Below are positions 1 through 8,236 of a stretch of 64,000 bases of DNA, in pieces. Position numbers and translations under genes: made by a program. Position 1 is the first letter of the stretch. Each line of letters begins with the position of its first letter. Source of the stretch: Cryptosporangium aurantiacum (GTDB lineage Bacteria; Actinomycetota; Actinomycetes; Mycobacteriales; Cryptosporangiaceae). The notes below the pieces were generated by a model. The model worked only from the letters and a program-made list of their open reading frames with translations, made no database searches and was not told where the DNA came from. The stretch lies in the NCBI RefSeq assembly GCF_900143005.1, contig NZ_FRCS01000008.1, positions 186,001 through 250,000 of the forward strand, in the 5' to 3' direction.

Positions 1-229
1 CCTCGACGCCGTTGAAGTCGAGGATCGTGTCACCGTCGAGCGACCGCTCGTCGAAGAAGAGCTGGTACCGCAGGCCGGAACAGCCACCGGGCTGGACGGC
101 GATGCGCAGGCGCAGGTCGTCCCGGCCCTCCTGGTCGAGCAGAGCCTTGACCTTGCTGGCGGCGCCATCGGTCAGGAGCACACCGTTGTTGGTCGGAGCG
201 TGCTCGTGGGTGGTGTCGGAGACGGTCAC
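1..229 (-). CDS. erpA: ErpA/IscA-type iron-sulfur cluster carrier protein (5' part)
   Basis: The gene runs off the left edge of the window, so only the first 76 codons are present. It starts with GTG and a short flexible N-terminus. The HesB/IscA core follows, with the segment VQPGGCSGLRYQLFF carrying the first of the three conserved cysteines that hold the iron-sulfur cluster; the C-terminal CxC pair would lie outside. Family members pass assembled Fe-S clusters to apo-enzymes in the cytosol. In this neighbourhood NadA and LipA are likely clients. A-type carriers are hard to tell apart without the C-terminus, so ErpA rather than IscA is a judgement. Confidence 0.85.
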   Translation of the reverse strand, partial: MTVSDTTHEHAPTNNGVLLTDGAASKVKALLDQEGRDDLRLRIAVQPGGCSGLRYQLFFDERSLDGDTILDFNGVE

Positions 230-260
230 AGTCGGCTCCCGTTAGGTCGCTGGTCAACTA

Positions 261-284
261 CCGGGACAACCAGAGGGGTCCCGG
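261..284 (-). terminator. Hairpin downstream of glycerate kinase
   Basis: Arms CCGGGAC and GTCCCGG enclose a 10-nt loop just past the stop of the glycerate kinase gene and before the erpA start. There is no T-tract, as is common for terminators in GC-rich actinomycetes. Termination is inferred from position. Confidence 0.45.
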
Positions 285-311
285 CGTCCATTCCCCATGG
301 TTGCACAAGAC

Positions 312-1445
312 TCAGCGAATCGGCCGGGCCCGGCTCCAGTCGCGCGCGGTGCGGGCGGCCAACGACGTCAGCACTTCGCCGGCGTCCGCCATCGCTCGCT
401 CCACCGATCCGGCGTGCTCGACCAGCGAACGGGCCTCGTCAACGTGTGCGGCCGCGGCCTCCTGCCGCCCCACCGCGACCTGCCCCGCGAGGACGACACA
501 CGGCGCACCGTGCTCGGCAGCGGCCGACGCCACCCCGGCGACCACCTTCCCGCGCAGCGATTGGTAGTCGAACGACCCTTCACCGGTGATCACCAGATCG
601 GCGTCCGCGACCGCGGTGTCGAACCCGATCAGCCGCCGGACCAGCCCGATCCCGGCCTCCCGCCGACCGCCGAGTGCGAGCAACGCCACACCGAGCCCAC
701 CCGCGGCACCCGCTCCGGGCAGCGCGGCGACGTCCGGCGGGCAACCGGGCAGGTCACGCACCAGAACGTCGGCCCAGCGCGAGAGCGCCGCATCCAGAAT
801 CTGGACGTCGTTGTCGGTGGCGCCCTTCTGCGGCCCGTACACCGCCGACGCCCCGTGAATACCGGTCAGCGGGTTGTCGACGTCGGTTGCCGCGACGATC
901 TCCACGCCCCGCAGCGCCGGGAGCCCGGCCAGTCCCTCACAGGCCCGGAGCGCGCCACCGCCCGGCGGCAGCGCCGTACCCGAGACGCCCACCGGCCCGG
1001 CACCGAGAGCCGCCAGCAGCCCCGCGCCCCCGTCGTTGGTCACGCTTCCGCCCAACCCGATGACGACCCTGCGGGCGCCGGACTCGACCGCCGCCGCGAG
1101 CAGCAGCCCGAGCCCGTAGGTCGTCGTCACCTTCGGGTCACGTTCGGCTTTCGGCACCAGCTGGAGACCGGCGACCGTCGCGCACTCCAGGTAGGCCACG
1201 TCGTCCACCAGCAGGAACGACGCGTCCAGCGGCTCCATCCGCGGGCCGCAGGCCCGCACCGGGACCAGCGAGCCACCGAGCGTCGCCCGGATCACCTCGA
1301 CGAGCCCGGGCCCGCCGTCCGACAGCGGGCGGGTCACCACCGTGTCGTCGGGCGCCGTCTGTTTCCACCCGGCCGCGATCGCCGCCGCGGCTTCTCCCGC
1401 CGACAACGTGCCGCCGAACGAGTCCGGAGCCACCAGTACGCGCAT
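312..1445 (-). CDS. glxK: Glycerate kinase (GlxK/GarK family)
   Basis: This 377-residue cytosolic protein matches the usual length of the glycerate 2-kinase family, which phosphorylates D-glycerate with ATP and feeds it into glycolysis. The N-terminus MRVLVAPDSFGGTLSAGEAA is the family hallmark, and the segment LVITGEGSFDYQSLRGK near residue 290 corresponds to the conserved substrate-loop region. A glycine-rich stretch (LGGSVTNDGGAGLLAALGA) lies mid-protein. The ATG start fits the family N-terminus exactly. It is divergent from nadA with about 160 bp between them, and is probably transcribed alone. Confidence 0.93.
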   Translation of the reverse strand: MRVLVAPDSFGGTLSAGEAAAAIAAGWKQTAPDDTVVTRPLSDGGPGLVEVIRATLGGSLVPVRACGPRMEPLDASFLLVDDVAYLECATVAGLQLVPKAERDPKVTTTYGLGLLLAAAVESGARRVVIGLGGSVTNDGGAGLLAALGAGPVGVSGTALPPGGGALRACEGLAGLPALRGVEIVAATDVDNPLTGIHGASAVYGPQKGATDNDVQILDAALSRWADVLVRDLPGCPPDVAALPGAGAAGGLGVALLALGGRREAGIGLVRRLIGFDTAVADADLVITGEGSFDYQSLRGKVVAGVASAAAEHGAPCVVLAGQVAVGRQEAAAAHVDEARSLVEHAGSVERAMADAGEVLTSLAARTARDWSRARPIR

Positions 1446-1608
1446 GAGCCAATCGTGCCGTATGGCCGTGACCGCGGATTGCTGTTTCGACGGCCGGAAA
1501 ACAGCATTATCCGGCGCGACCTGTGCGTCCGGGAGTGATGAGCGTTACTGGCCGTGGGCGGAGTTGGTGCCAGGATGGTTAACCCCGCGGTAATACGCGT
1601 CGATCGGA

Positions 1609-2817
1609 GTGAGCGTGAGCACCGACCTCGGGCTGCCGACCCTGACCGCTCAGGGATTCGCCGAGCCCTCCCCTACCGCTGCGGCGCTGCTGCTCCTCGG
1701 GCGTGGCACCGACCCCAACGCCGAGCGCGGCGTCGACTGCCCCGGCGACCTGCCTGCTGCGTCCGACCCCGGGCTGGTGGAGCGCGCGACGAAGGCCCGC
1801 GAGAAGCTCGGCGACCGCGCGTTCGTCCTCGGTCACCACTACCAGCGCGACGAGGTCATCCAGTTCGCCGACGTCACCGGCGACTCGTTCAAGCTCGCCC
1901 GGGACGCCGCCGCGCGTCCGGACGCCGAGTACATCGTGTTCTGCGGTGTGCACTTCATGGCCGAGTCCGCAGACATCCTGACCAAGGACGACCAGCAGGT
2001 CATCCTCCCCGACCTGGCCGCCGGCTGTTCGATGGCCGACATGGCCACCGACCAGCAGGTCGACGAGGCGTGGGAGGTCTTGAAGGACGCCGGCGTCGCG
2101 GATGCCACGGTGCCGGTCAGCTACATGAACTCCTCCGCCGCGATCAAGGCCTTCACCGGTCGGCACGGCGGCACGATCTGCACGTCGTCCAACGCGAAGC
2201 GGGCTTTGGACTGGGCCTTCACCCAGGGTGAGAAGGTCCTGTTCCTGCCCGACCAGCACCTGGGCCGGAACACGGCCGTCCTCGAGCTCGGCCTCGAGAA
2301 GAGCGACTGCGTGCTGTTCGACCCGCACAAGCCGGGCGGTGGCCTCACGCCCCAGCAGCTCCGCGACGCGACGATGATCCTCTGGCGCGGGCACTGCTCG
2401 GTGCACGGCCGGTTCACGCTCGAGTCGGTGCTCGACGTCCGCGACCGCATCCCGGGCGTCAACGTGCTCGTGCACCCCGAGTGCCGGCACGAGGTGGTCA
2501 CGGCCGCCGACCTGGTCGGCTCGACCGAGTACATCATCAAGACGCTGGACGCGGCGCCGGCCGGCTCGTCGTGGGCCATCGGCACCGAACTCAACCTGGT
2601 GCGGCGGCTCGCGCTGGCCCACCCGGACAAGACGATCGTCTTCCTCGACCGCACGGTCTGCTTCTGCTCGACGATGAACCGGATCGACCTGCCGCACCTG
2701 GTGTGGTCGCTGGAGTCGCTGGCGCGCGGTGAGGTCGTCAACCGGATCACCGTCGACGCCGAAACCGCACACTTCGCCCGAGTCGCCCTGGACCAGATGC
2801 TGGCACTTCCCGGGTGA
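1609..2817 (+). CDS. nadA: Quinolinate synthase NadA
   Basis: NadA condenses iminoaspartate with dihydroxyacetone phosphate to quinolinate in de novo NAD synthesis. It uses a 4Fe-4S cluster held by three cysteines, seen here as Cys112 (FCGVHFMAE), Cys263 (HCSVHGRF) and Cys353 (CSTMNRI). The 402-residue length and the GHHYQRDEVIQFAD motif near residue 75 fit the actinobacterial form. The GTG at 1609 is preceded by CGGAG; an in-frame GTG two codons later is a close alternative. Unlike the common nadABC arrangement, nadB and nadC are not adjacent. A TAATAC box at 1591 may be the -10 element. Confidence 0.97.
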   Translation: MSVSTDLGLPTLTAQGFAEPSPTAAALLLLGRGTDPNAERGVDCPGDLPAASDPGLVERATKAREKLGDRAFVLGHHYQRDEVIQFADVTGDSFKLARDAAARPDAEYIVFCGVHFMAESADILTKDDQQVILPDLAAGCSMADMATDQQVDEAWEVLKDAGVADATVPVSYMNSSAAIKAFTGRHGGTICTSSNAKRALDWAFTQGEKVLFLPDQHLGRNTAVLELGLEKSDCVLFDPHKPGGGLTPQQLRDATMILWRGHCSVHGRFTLESVLDVRDRIPGVNVLVHPECRHEVVTAADLVGSTEYIIKTLDAAPAGSSWAIGTELNLVRRLALAHPDKTIVFLDRTVCFCSTMNRIDLPHLVWSLESLARGEVVNRITVDAETAHFARVALDQMLALPG

Positions 2818-2843
2818 GCCCTGGTGCCCCTGCGAGCGGCCGA

Positions 2844-2849
2844 TACGCT
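2844..2849 (+). promoter_or_regulatory. Candidate -10 box (TACGCT) of a leaderless transcript
   Basis: TACGCT fits the actinobacterial TAnnnT consensus and ends 6 nt before the GTG start of the DUF3043 gene, so transcription would begin at or next to the start codon. No convincing ribosome binding site is present. The same arrangement recurs at six other genes in this window. Confidence 0.45.
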
Positions 2850-2855
2850 GGACAG

Positions 2856-3461
2856 GTGAGCCTTCTCCGTCGCAAGTCCGCCCCCGCCTCCGAGAACGTG
2901 CCGGAGACGGTTGAACCCGTGGAAGCCCCTGCGGGCAAGGCGTACACCCCGGCCAAGGGCCGGCCGACGCCGAAGCGCACCGCGAACAGCCGGCCGCGCG
3001 CGGTGTCGAGCTCGCCCGCGCCGACCGACAAGAAGGCCATGCGGGCCAAGATGCGTGAGGAGCGGGCCCGGGCGTACGAGGGCATGCGTCGCGGCGAGGA
3101 GAAGTACCTCCCCGCCCGCGACAAGGGCCCGGTCCGGCGCCTGGTTCGCGACCTCGTCGACGCGCGCCGCAACGTCGGCTCGTACTTCCTCATCGGCGCG
3201 CTGGCCGTACTGCTGTTCTCGCAGCCGCAGTGGCCGGCGCCCGTGCGGTTCGGCGCCAACATCCTCTGGCTGCTGCTGATCGTCGCGATCCTGGCCGACG
3301 TGTTCCTGATCTCCCGGATGATCAAGAAGAACGTCCGGGAGCGGTTCCCGAACGCGCCCGACAAGATGGGCGGCCTGACGTTCTACGGTGTGATGCGCTC
3401 GGTGCAGTTCCGCCGCATGCGCTCCCCGTCCCCGCAGGTCAAGATCGGCGAGAAGGTCTAA
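2856..3461 (+). CDS. DUF3043 family membrane protein
   Basis: A conserved actinobacterial protein of unknown function, 201 residues from the GTG at 2856. The first 100 residues are hydrophilic, rich in Lys, Arg, Pro and Ala. Two membrane segments follow near residues 110-155 (YFLIGALAVLLFS and NILWLLLIVAILADVFLI), then a basic C-terminus, so both ends probably face the cytosol. The upstream in-frame ATG at 2814 sits inside the nadA stop region; I prefer the GTG because the encoded start (VSLLRRKS) is the family N-terminus and a -10 box stands just before it. The stop codon overlaps that of the convergent ABC ATPase gene. Confidence 0.9.
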   Translation: MSLLRRKSAPASENVPETVEPVEAPAGKAYTPAKGRPTPKRTANSRPRAVSSSPAPTDKKAMRAKMREERARAYEGMRRGEEKYLPARDKGPVRRLVRDLVDARRNVGSYFLIGALAVLLFSQPQWPAPVRFGANILWLLLIVAILADVFLISRMIKKNVRERFPNAPDKMGGLTFYGVMRSVQFRRMRSPSPQVKIGEKV

Positions 3462-4405
3462 CCGACCCACAGCTTCCTGATCACGTCCTCGATCGCGGGT
3501 TCCAACACCCGCAGGTCGCGCAGCGGTGCTGCCGCAGCCACCGCGGCCACCACCGCGGGCAGCGGCCCGTCCAGCGCCAACGTCTGACGCCGCCCGTCAG
3601 CCTCCACCAGCTCGGTGGAGGCTCCCGCCACCGCGAGCGGCGCGCACGGTCCGTCCAGCTCCACGACCAGACGCCGCCGCGACCCGTACCGCTCGTGCAG
3701 CGCCGCGAGCGTCCCGTCGTGCACGACCCGCCCACGGTCGATCACGACCAGCCGGTCGCAGAGCCGCTCGATGTCGGCCAGGTCGTGGGTCGTGAGCACC
3801 AGCGTCGTGCCGTGCCGCTGGTTCAGCTCGGCCAGGAACCCGCGGACGGCCTCTTTGCTCACCACGTCCAGGCCGATCGTCGGCTCGTCCAGGAACAGCA
3901 GCTCGGGGTCGTGCAGCAGCGCCGCGGTCAGCTCGCCGCGCATCCGCTGTCCCAGCGAGAGCTGCCGCACCGGGGTGGCCAGGAACGGCCCCATCTCCAG
4001 CAGCTCCACGCACTCACGCAGGCGCCGGCCGTGCGGCCCGGACGAGACCCGGTACACCGAACGCAACAGCGCGAACGACTCGGACAGCGGTAGGTCCCAC
4101 CACAGCTGGCTGCGCTGTCCGAACACCGCGCCCATCCGCCGCGCCAACCGGGTCCGGTCCGGCACCGGGTTCAGTCCGCACACCCGCACGGATCCGCCGG
4201 ATGGCGTCAGGATGCCGGTCAGCATCTTGAGCGTCGTCGACTTGCCCGCGCCGTTCGGCCCCAGGTAGCCGACCATTTCGCCCGGCTCGATCCGCAGGTC
4301 GACGCCGTCCACCGCGGCCACGGTCCGCCGCGACCGCCGGAACCGCCCCGCTTTCGCCCACACCACGAACTCCTTCCGGAGCCCGTCGGCCAGCACGACG
4401 CTCAT
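3458..4405 (-). CDS. ABC-2 type exporter, ATP-binding subunit
   Basis: The 315-residue protein is the motor of an ABC-2 exporter. It has Walker A GPNGAGKST near residue 50, the signature LSLGQRMRGEL, Walker B LLFLDEPTIGLD and the switch-region TTHD. The C-terminal 80 residues form a DrrA/NatA-type extension. The start is the ATG that overlaps the stop of the upstream permease gene (ATGA), implying translational coupling. The N-terminus resembles the DUF990-linked transporter group. The exported substrate cannot be deduced; drugs, lipids or polysaccharides are all handled by this family. Confidence 0.93.
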   Translation of the reverse strand: MSVVLADGLRKEFVVWAKAGRFRRSRRTVAAVDGVDLRIEPGEMVGYLGPNGAGKSTTLKMLTGILTPSGGSVRVCGLNPVPDRTRLARRMGAVFGQRSQLWWDLPLSESFALLRSVYRVSSGPHGRRLRECVELLEMGPFLATPVRQLSLGQRMRGELTAALLHDPELLFLDEPTIGLDVVSKEAVRGFLAELNQRHGTTLVLTTHDLADIERLCDRLVVIDRGRVVHDGTLAALHERYGSRRRLVVELDGPCAPLAVAGASTELVEADGRRQTLALDGPLPAVVAAVAAAAPLRDLRVLEPAIEDVIRKLWVG

Positions 4406-5196
4406 GAGCCCGTGCTCTGGTAGTGCCGGACGCCGACCCGCCAGACGACCCTCGCCACCGCCGCCCAGACGAGCGAGACCGCCGGCCCGCACCAATGCAG
4501 CCAGGCAGGCGTCCCCAGCGGGTCGGAGAGCCCGAGCAACGCCAACGCCGGGAAGTACCCGACAAAAGCCAACCCGATCACGAACCCGAACACCCGCCCG
4601 AACCACGGGCCGTACACCGGCGTCGGATAGCTCGCGAAGTCGCGGCCTCCGTACGTGAACACGTTCACCACCTCTCCCCCGTCCACCAGCCAGAACATCG
4701 TCGCGGCGCCGGCCGTGAAGATCGCGCCGTAGCAGACCGCCCCGGCGAACGGTGCCACCGCCGCGAGCAGCACCCGCGGCACGGTCCAGTCGACGTCGGC
4801 CACGGCGAGCGCCACCCCGTAGGTCGCCAGCCCCTGCACCACCCGGCCCGCCCGGCGCAGCGAGAAGTCCAGCACCACGAGCTGCCCGAACGTCGAGAGC
4901 GGCCGCAGCAACACCGCGTCCAGCAGTCCCGTGCGCAGGTAGAACGGCACCCGCTCGAGGTTGCCCACCGCGACGTCGGCGAGCTGGAACGCCAGCTGGG
5001 CGATGCCGGCGATCAGCAGCGTCTCGGTGACGCCGAAACCGGCCAGCGACGGCGTCACCCGGAACACGGCGAGCAACACCAGCACGTCGATCACCGTGAT
5101 GCCGGCGTTGAGCGCCAGATCAACGGCGAACGAGAGCCGGTACTGCGTCTGACTCCGGACCTGCGCCCGGAGCAGCTGCACATACGCGTCAGCCAC
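4402..5196 (-). CDS. ABC-2 type exporter permease (second subunit)
   Basis: A 264-residue polytopic membrane protein with about six hydrophobic segments, beginning ADAYVQLLRAQVRSQTQYR as in the ABC-2/DUF990 permeases. It overlaps the first permease gene by 8 bp and the ATPase gene by 4 bp, so the three form one operon and presumably one complex: a heterodimeric permease plus an ATPase dimer. The substrate is not known. Confidence 0.88.
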   Translation of the reverse strand: MADAYVQLLRAQVRSQTQYRLSFAVDLALNAGITVIDVLVLLAVFRVTPSLAGFGVTETLLIAGIAQLAFQLADVAVGNLERVPFYLRTGLLDAVLLRPLSTFGQLVVLDFSLRRAGRVVQGLATYGVALAVADVDWTVPRVLLAAVAPFAGAVCYGAIFTAGAATMFWLVDGGEVVNVFTYGGRDFASYPTPVYGPWFGRVFGFVIGLAFVGYFPALALLGLSDPLGTPAWLHWCGPAVSLVWAAVARVVWRVGVRHYQSTGS

Positions 5197-5971
5197 CCTG
5201 CACCACCAGCCGTCGCAGCGCGATCCGCTGCAGCAGGGAGGCAGCGGCCAGCATCACACCAGCGGCCAGCGCACCACCGCACACCAACGCCACCGGAGAG
5301 CCCCGTTCCAGCAGAACGTCGAGCGGCGCCTGGAGCATCCACGGGAACGGCGTGCACCAGAGCACGGTCTGCACCCACTCCGGGAAGAACGGGATCGGCA
5401 CCGCGAGCCCGGAGAACAGCGACCCACCGAACAGCCAGAGCGTGTTCGGCCCGCGCGCATCGAGCCACCAGAACGCCAGCAGGTTGACCAGGTACCGGGT
5501 GGCGAAGCTGGTCACGGTGGCCAGCACGACCGAGATGACCAGCCACAACCACGTCCGAGCCTGGGCGGGCCAGCGCAGCGGGAAGAACAGCGCGCCGAGC
5601 GCGATCGGCACGGTCAGCCGGATGACCAGCGCGTGGCCGGCCCGTCCGAGATCCGCGGCCAGGAACGCCACCAGTGGGTTCACCGGCCGGAGCAGGTCGG
5701 TGACGATGTCGCCGGTGCGGATCCGGTCGGCCACCTCCACCCAGCTGAACAGCTGGACGACGCCGAGCAGCCCCTGGCTCGCCCAGGCGAACATCGCCAG
5801 TTCCGCCGCGTCGTACCCGGCGGCCGTCCCGGTAGCAGCGGCGGCGGCGAGCAGGACGTAGGTCTTCAGGAACCCGAAGACGGAGTTCGTGCACGCGCTG
5901 GCCAGCATCGCGCGGCGGTACGTGGCATGACGTCGGAAACCAGCCCTGACCAGGGCGGCAAACGCCGACAC
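5189..5971 (-). CDS. ABC-2 type exporter permease (first subunit)
   Basis: A 260-residue membrane protein with about six hydrophobic stretches. Its N-terminus (FAALVRAGFRRHATYRRAM) has the amphipathic lead typical of ABC-2/DUF990 permeases. It is the first gene of the three-gene exporter operon. The GTG start at 5971 leaves 133 bp to the divergent aldo/keto reductase gene; a small inverted repeat at 6018-6033 lies in that gap and could be an operator. Partner and substrate are inferred from context only. Confidence 0.87.
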   Translation of the reverse strand: MSAFAALVRAGFRRHATYRRAMLASACTNSVFGFLKTYVLLAAAAATGTAAGYDAAELAMFAWASQGLLGVVQLFSWVEVADRIRTGDIVTDLLRPVNPLVAFLAADLGRAGHALVIRLTVPIALGALFFPLRWPAQARTWLWLVISVVLATVTSFATRYLVNLLAFWWLDARGPNTLWLFGGSLFSGLAVPIPFFPEWVQTVLWCTPFPWMLQAPLDVLLERGSPVALVCGGALAAGVMLAAASLLQRIALRRLVVQGG

Positions 5972-6017
5972 CGAGCTCTCCCCTCGCGTGATGTGCTCGA
6001 ATGAGCCACCACGCCGC

Positions 6018-6033
6018 GCACCTGAGCAGGTGC
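6018..6033. promoter_or_regulatory. Small inverted repeat between ABC exporter and aldo/keto reductase
   Basis: GCACCT and AGGTGC arms with a GAGC spacer lie between the divergent starts at 5971 and 6105. It could be an operator or chance; no matching regulator gene is adjacent. Confidence 0.25.
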
Positions 6034-6092
6034 CCGCCGCCGGCCGGCAGGGATCGACCCTAGCGCCGCGCCCGGCCGCCGGGCGACCCGAT

Positions 6093-6098
6093 TAGGGT
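6093..6098 (+). promoter_or_regulatory. Candidate -10 box (TAGGGT) of the aldo/keto reductase gene
   Basis: TAGGGT ends 6 nt before the ATG at 6105 and no ribosome binding site is seen, which suggests a leaderless mRNA. Confidence 0.45.
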
Positions 6099-6104
6099 CG
6101 GGTC

Positions 6105-7103
6105 ATGGAATTCCGCACACTCGGTCGTTCCGGGCTCTACATCTCCGAGATCGCCTACGGCAACTGGATCACCCACGGTTCGCAGGTCGAGGAGGACGCC
6201 GCGATCGCCTGCGTCCGAGCCGCCCTGGACGCCGGAATCACCACCTACGACACCGCCGACGTCTACGCAGGCACGAAGGCCGAGCGGGTACTCGCGAAGG
6301 CGCTGGACGGCGTCCGCCGCGCCGACTACGAGCTGTTCACGAAGGTGTACTTCCCGGTCGGCAAAGGCAAGAACGCCCGCGGGCTGTCCCGCAAGCACAT
6401 CATGGAGGGCATCGAGGGGTCGCTGAAGCGGCTGAACACCGACTACGTCGACCTCTACCAGGCCCACCGGTTCGACCACGAGACCCCGCTCGAGGAGACG
6501 ATGCTGGCGTTCGCCGACGTCGTCCGGCAGGGCAAGGCGCTCTACATCGGCGTCTCCGAGTGGCGCGCGGAGGAGATCGCCCGCGCCGCCGAGCTCGCCC
6601 GTGAGCTGCGCATCCCGCTGATCTCCAACCAGCCGCAGTACAACATGCTGTGGCGGGTCATCGAGGCCGAGGTCGTCCCGGCCAGCGTCGAGGCCGGGAT
6701 CAGCCAGATCGTCTGGTCACCGATCGCCCAGGGCGTCCTCACCGGCAAGTACAAGCCGGGTCAGCCGGTGCCCTCCGGTTCTCGGGCCACCGACGAGAAG
6801 GGCGGCGCCGACTTCGTCAAGGACCTCCTCCGCGACGACGTCCTCACCCGCGTCCAGCAGCTGGTCCCGCTCGCCGAGCAGGCCGGGCTCTCGCTCGCCC
6901 AGCTCGCGATCGCGTGGGTGCTGCAGAACTCGAACGTGGCGGCCGCGATCATCGGTGCCTCCCGGCCCGAGCAGGTCACCGAGAACGTCAAGGCGGCCGG
7001 GGTGAAGCTCGACGCCGACCTGCTGAAGGCGATCGACGACGCCCTCGACCCGGTGATCGAGCGCGATCCCGCGCTGACCCGCTCGCCTCGCACCCGCGTT
7101 TAG
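6105..7103 (+). CDS. Aldo/keto reductase (Kv-beta-like subfamily)
   Basis: This 332-residue NADPH-dependent oxidoreductase has the full AKR catalytic tetrad: Asp49 and Tyr54 (YDTADVY), Lys80 (LFTKVYFP) and His121 (YQAHRFD). The C-terminal GASRPEQVTENVKA motif binds the cofactor phosphate. The start MEFRTLGRSGLYIS and the GSRATDEKGG loop place it with the voltage-gated potassium channel beta-like AKRs, which reduce a wide range of aldehydes and ketones. The natural substrate is unknown. It appears to be a single-gene unit with a stem-loop just after the stop. Confidence 0.93.
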   Translation: MEFRTLGRSGLYISEIAYGNWITHGSQVEEDAAIACVRAALDAGITTYDTADVYAGTKAERVLAKALDGVRRADYELFTKVYFPVGKGKNARGLSRKHIMEGIEGSLKRLNTDYVDLYQAHRFDHETPLEETMLAFADVVRQGKALYIGVSEWRAEEIARAAELARELRIPLISNQPQYNMLWRVIEAEVVPASVEAGISQIVWSPIAQGVLTGKYKPGQPVPSGSRATDEKGGADFVKDLLRDDVLTRVQQLVPLAEQAGLSLAQLAIAWVLQNSNVAAAIIGASRPEQVTENVKAAGVKLDADLLKAIDDALDPVIERDPALTRSPRTRV

Positions 7104-7115
7104 GACTACGCCTGC

Positions 7116-7142
7116 AGGGCGCGCGCCGCAGGCGCGTGCCCT
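7116..7142 (+). terminator. Hairpin after aldo/keto reductase
   Basis: Arms AGGGCGCGCGCC and GGCGCGTGCCCT pair over 12 bp with one G-U wobble and a 3-nt loop, 12 bp past the stop codon. There is no T-run. Function as a terminator is inferred from stem strength and position. Confidence 0.6.
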
Positions 7143-7163
7143 GACGTGGAGCCCGCCCAGGAC

Positions 7164-7240
7164 GAGGCTGGCAGTCGAGCGAGCCGACGTCGTGACCTTT
7201 GGCCTGCTGTCATAAGGAGGCTCGCTCGCCTGTCAGGCTC
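7164..7240. repeat. Imperfect 22-bp inverted repeat between convergent genes
   Basis: The arms at 7164-7185 and 7219-7240 match at 19 of 22 positions (inner 10 bp CGAGCGAGCC/GGCTCGCTCG perfect) around a 33-nt loop. It lies between the convergent aldo/keto reductase and the small gene at 7262, so it may end transcription from either side or be part of a structured RNA. Confidence 0.5.
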
Positions 7241-7261
7241 GCCCCCTGGGCGGGCCGTGCA

Positions 7262-7459
7262 CTACTCCGCCGTCAATGGCATGGCGTACTCCTTGCGGCC
7301 GTTCTCCTCCAGGACGACCTCGTCGACGCCGGCCGCGAGCAGCTCCCGCCACTGCTCACCGAGCCAACTCTCCGCGTCCGACTGGCTCGGGAACTCCTCC
7401 GAGACCTCACCGACCTCGCTGCCGCTGCTGCTGCCCTGGTATCGCCACTGCCACGTCAT
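7262..7459 (-). CDS. Small conserved hypothetical protein (65 aa)
   Basis: The start is taken at the ATG giving MTWQWRYQGS; in-frame sequence further upstream is low-complexity Arg/Pro-rich and looks non-coding. The protein is acidic in its middle part (GSEVGEVSEEFPSQSDAESW) and ends with a short beta-like segment. It has no signal peptide or membrane segment. I recall similar small proteins next to cobU in actinomycetes, but no function is known to me. It is divergent from cobU across 125 bp. Confidence 0.7.
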   Translation of the reverse strand: MTWQWRYQGSSSGSEVGEVSEEFPSQSDAESWLGEQWRELLAAGVDEVVLEENGRKEYAMPLTAE

Positions 7460-7584
7460 CCGCAGTCTCTCCCCTCGACCGTTCAGGCCGAACCTACGAC
7501 ACCGCCCGCCGGATCGCGCCTCATCCGCCCGCTCCGCGCAGCGGCCCGGCGCCCGCGCGGCGGCACGACCAGGAAGGACGTCCC

Positions 7585-8151
7585 GTGCACACGCTGGTTC
7601 TCGGTGGTATCCGCTCGGGCAAGTCGGGGTGGGCCGAGCAGCGGGCCGCATCGGACGGTCGACCGGTCCGCTACCTCGCGACCGCACCGGACCGCCCCGG
7701 CGACCCGGACTGGGCCACCCGCGTCCGTACACATCGTGAACGCCGCCCGGCGAGCTGGGACACGCTCGAGGTCGGCACCTCCGCGGCCGCGCTCCCGGCG
7801 GCGCTCCGGGCCGCCGATCCGGGAACCGTGCTCCTCGTCGACGACGTCGGCAGCTGGCTGGTCTGCGCGTTCGACGCGGCGTCGGCCTGGGAGCTGCCCG
7901 ACCCCTGGTCGGCGATCGCGGCCGACGTGGACGACCTGGTCACGGCGCTGACCGAGTGCCGGGCGGACGCCGTCCTGGTCAGTCCGGAGGTCGGCTGGAC
8001 GGTCGTGCCCGCCACCCGCTCCGGCCGGGTTTTCGTCGACGCGCAGGGGACGCTCAACCAGCGGCTGGCCACCGTCTGCACGGACGCGGTGCTGGTGGTC
8101 GCCGGGCGGGCACTTCGGTTGTCGGATGGGCCGGATAGCCTCCTGTCGTGA
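7585..8151 (+). CDS. cobU: Adenosylcobinamide kinase / adenosylcobinamide-phosphate guanylyltransferase CobU
   Basis: CobU phosphorylates adenosylcobinamide and then adds GMP, giving adenosylcobinamide-GDP for the last steps of coenzyme B12 synthesis and salvage. The 188-residue protein starts with the P-loop GGIRSGKS, has the WATRVRTHRERRP segment that carries the guanylylated histidine region, and the Walker-B-like VLLVDDVGSW. The GTG at 7585 has a strong AGGAAGGA site 7 nt upstream and gives the canonical N-terminus HTLVLGGIRSG. cobT-like and cobS follow on the same strand. Confidence 0.95.
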   Translation: MHTLVLGGIRSGKSGWAEQRAASDGRPVRYLATAPDRPGDPDWATRVRTHRERRPASWDTLEVGTSAAALPAALRAADPGTVLLVDDVGSWLVCAFDAASAWELPDPWSAIAADVDDLVTALTECRADAVLVSPEVGWTVVPATRSGRVFVDAQGTLNQRLATVCTDAVLVVAGRALRLSDGPDSLLS

Positions 8152-8236
8152 CTGTGTATCCCGGCGACCTCCTGCGCTCCGCCGCGCGGCCGCCAGGGCT
8201 CCTCTTCTCCCGAGTCAACTCAGTGGAAGCCACCTC

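Noticed and set aside
7440-7584. Possible cobalamin riboswitch before cobU, because GCCACTG occurs at 7444
   Set aside because: The motif lies in the start region of the small reverse-strand gene and no B12-box or other conserved riboswitch helices surround it.
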